NCBI GenBank assembly: GCA_019416775.1
Contig: DXWR01000102.1
Location: forward strand, 1 to 15,343
Length of the DNA stretch: 15,343 nt
Reading direction: 5' to 3'
Source of the DNA: Oscillospiraceae bacterium
GTDB taxonomy: Bacteria; Bacillota; Clostridia; Oscillospirales; Ruminococcaceae
The position numbers and the translations under genes are program-made. The notes below the pieces were generated by a model, which was not told the DNA's origin, did no database searches, and saw only the letters and a list, made by a program, of their open reading frames with translations. This document shows positions 15,342-15,343 of this stretch, piece by piece; position 1 is the stretch's first letter, and each line of letters begins with the position of its first letter.

Positions 15342-15343
15342 TT
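15311..15343 (-). terminator. Strong terminator hairpin at the window edge
   Basis: On the minus strand a 12-pair stem (15332-15343 with 15316-15327, one G-U pair, TGTT loop) runs into a seven-base T tract (15311-15317). It would end a minus-strand gene beyond the window. The stem is flanked by T's on one side and cut by the window end on the other, so it may be bidirectional. A TATAAT at 15306-15311, just downstream, might be the -10 of the reductase promoter, but I see no good -35. Confidence 0.7.

Overview
This window is a conserved chromosomal stretch from a low- to mid-GC Gram-positive anaerobe. The best fit is Clostridia, probably an Oscillospiraceae/Acutalibacteraceae-like lineage. Three things point there: purine-rich AGGAGG ribosome sites before nearly every gene with frequent TTG and GTG starts, a groE operon with a perfect CIRCE box, and a family II pyrophosphatase with CBS-DRTGG insert. 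The lineage is inferred from gene style, not from a database match. I see no rRNA, tRNA, CRISPR array, insertion sequence or prophage gene.

Layout. (1) Positions 3-6561, plus strand: the whole F-type ATP synthase operon in the order atpB-atpE-atpF-atpH-atpA-atpG-atpD-atpC (a, c, b, delta, alpha, gamma, beta, epsilon). It has its own sigma-A-type promoter, a structured leader of about 115 nt, and a bidirectional terminator. No atpI lies between the promoter and atpB. (2) 6568-7238, minus strand: an unrecognised small lipoprotein with a near-consensus promoter. (3) 7334-9445, minus strand: groES-groEL with a promoter, a CIRCE operator and a terminator. (4) 9530-12159, plus strand, divergent from groE: a CtpE-like cation P-type ATPase behind an extended -10 promoter that carries a palindrome, ended by a strong terminator. 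(5) 12245-14162, plus strand: a CBS-domain family II inorganic pyrophosphatase with a leader of about 165 nt. (6) 14187-15197, minus strand: an aldo/keto reductase, preceded by a short open frame and a strong hairpin at the window edge.

How the genes fit together. The ATP synthase and the pyrophosphatase both belong to core phosphate energy metabolism. The pyrophosphatase has an adenine-nucleotide-sensing type insert and the epsilon subunit keeps an ATP-binding motif, so both probably respond to cellular ATP. The c subunit lacks the side-chain ligands typical of sodium-coupled rings, which suggests proton coupling. GroES/GroEL is the heat-shock chaperonin under likely HrcA control. The P-type ATPase is an independent ion transporter, possibly for calcium.

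The coding content is ordinary housekeeping. The less ordinary signals are in non-coding RNA and DNA: a possible pseudoknotted leader on the atp operon, a hairpin that separates an over-distant Shine-Dalgarno from the atpD start, and a near-perfect palindrome over the -35 region of the P-type ATPase promoter. I did not find convincing evidence of a wholly new multi-gene system.
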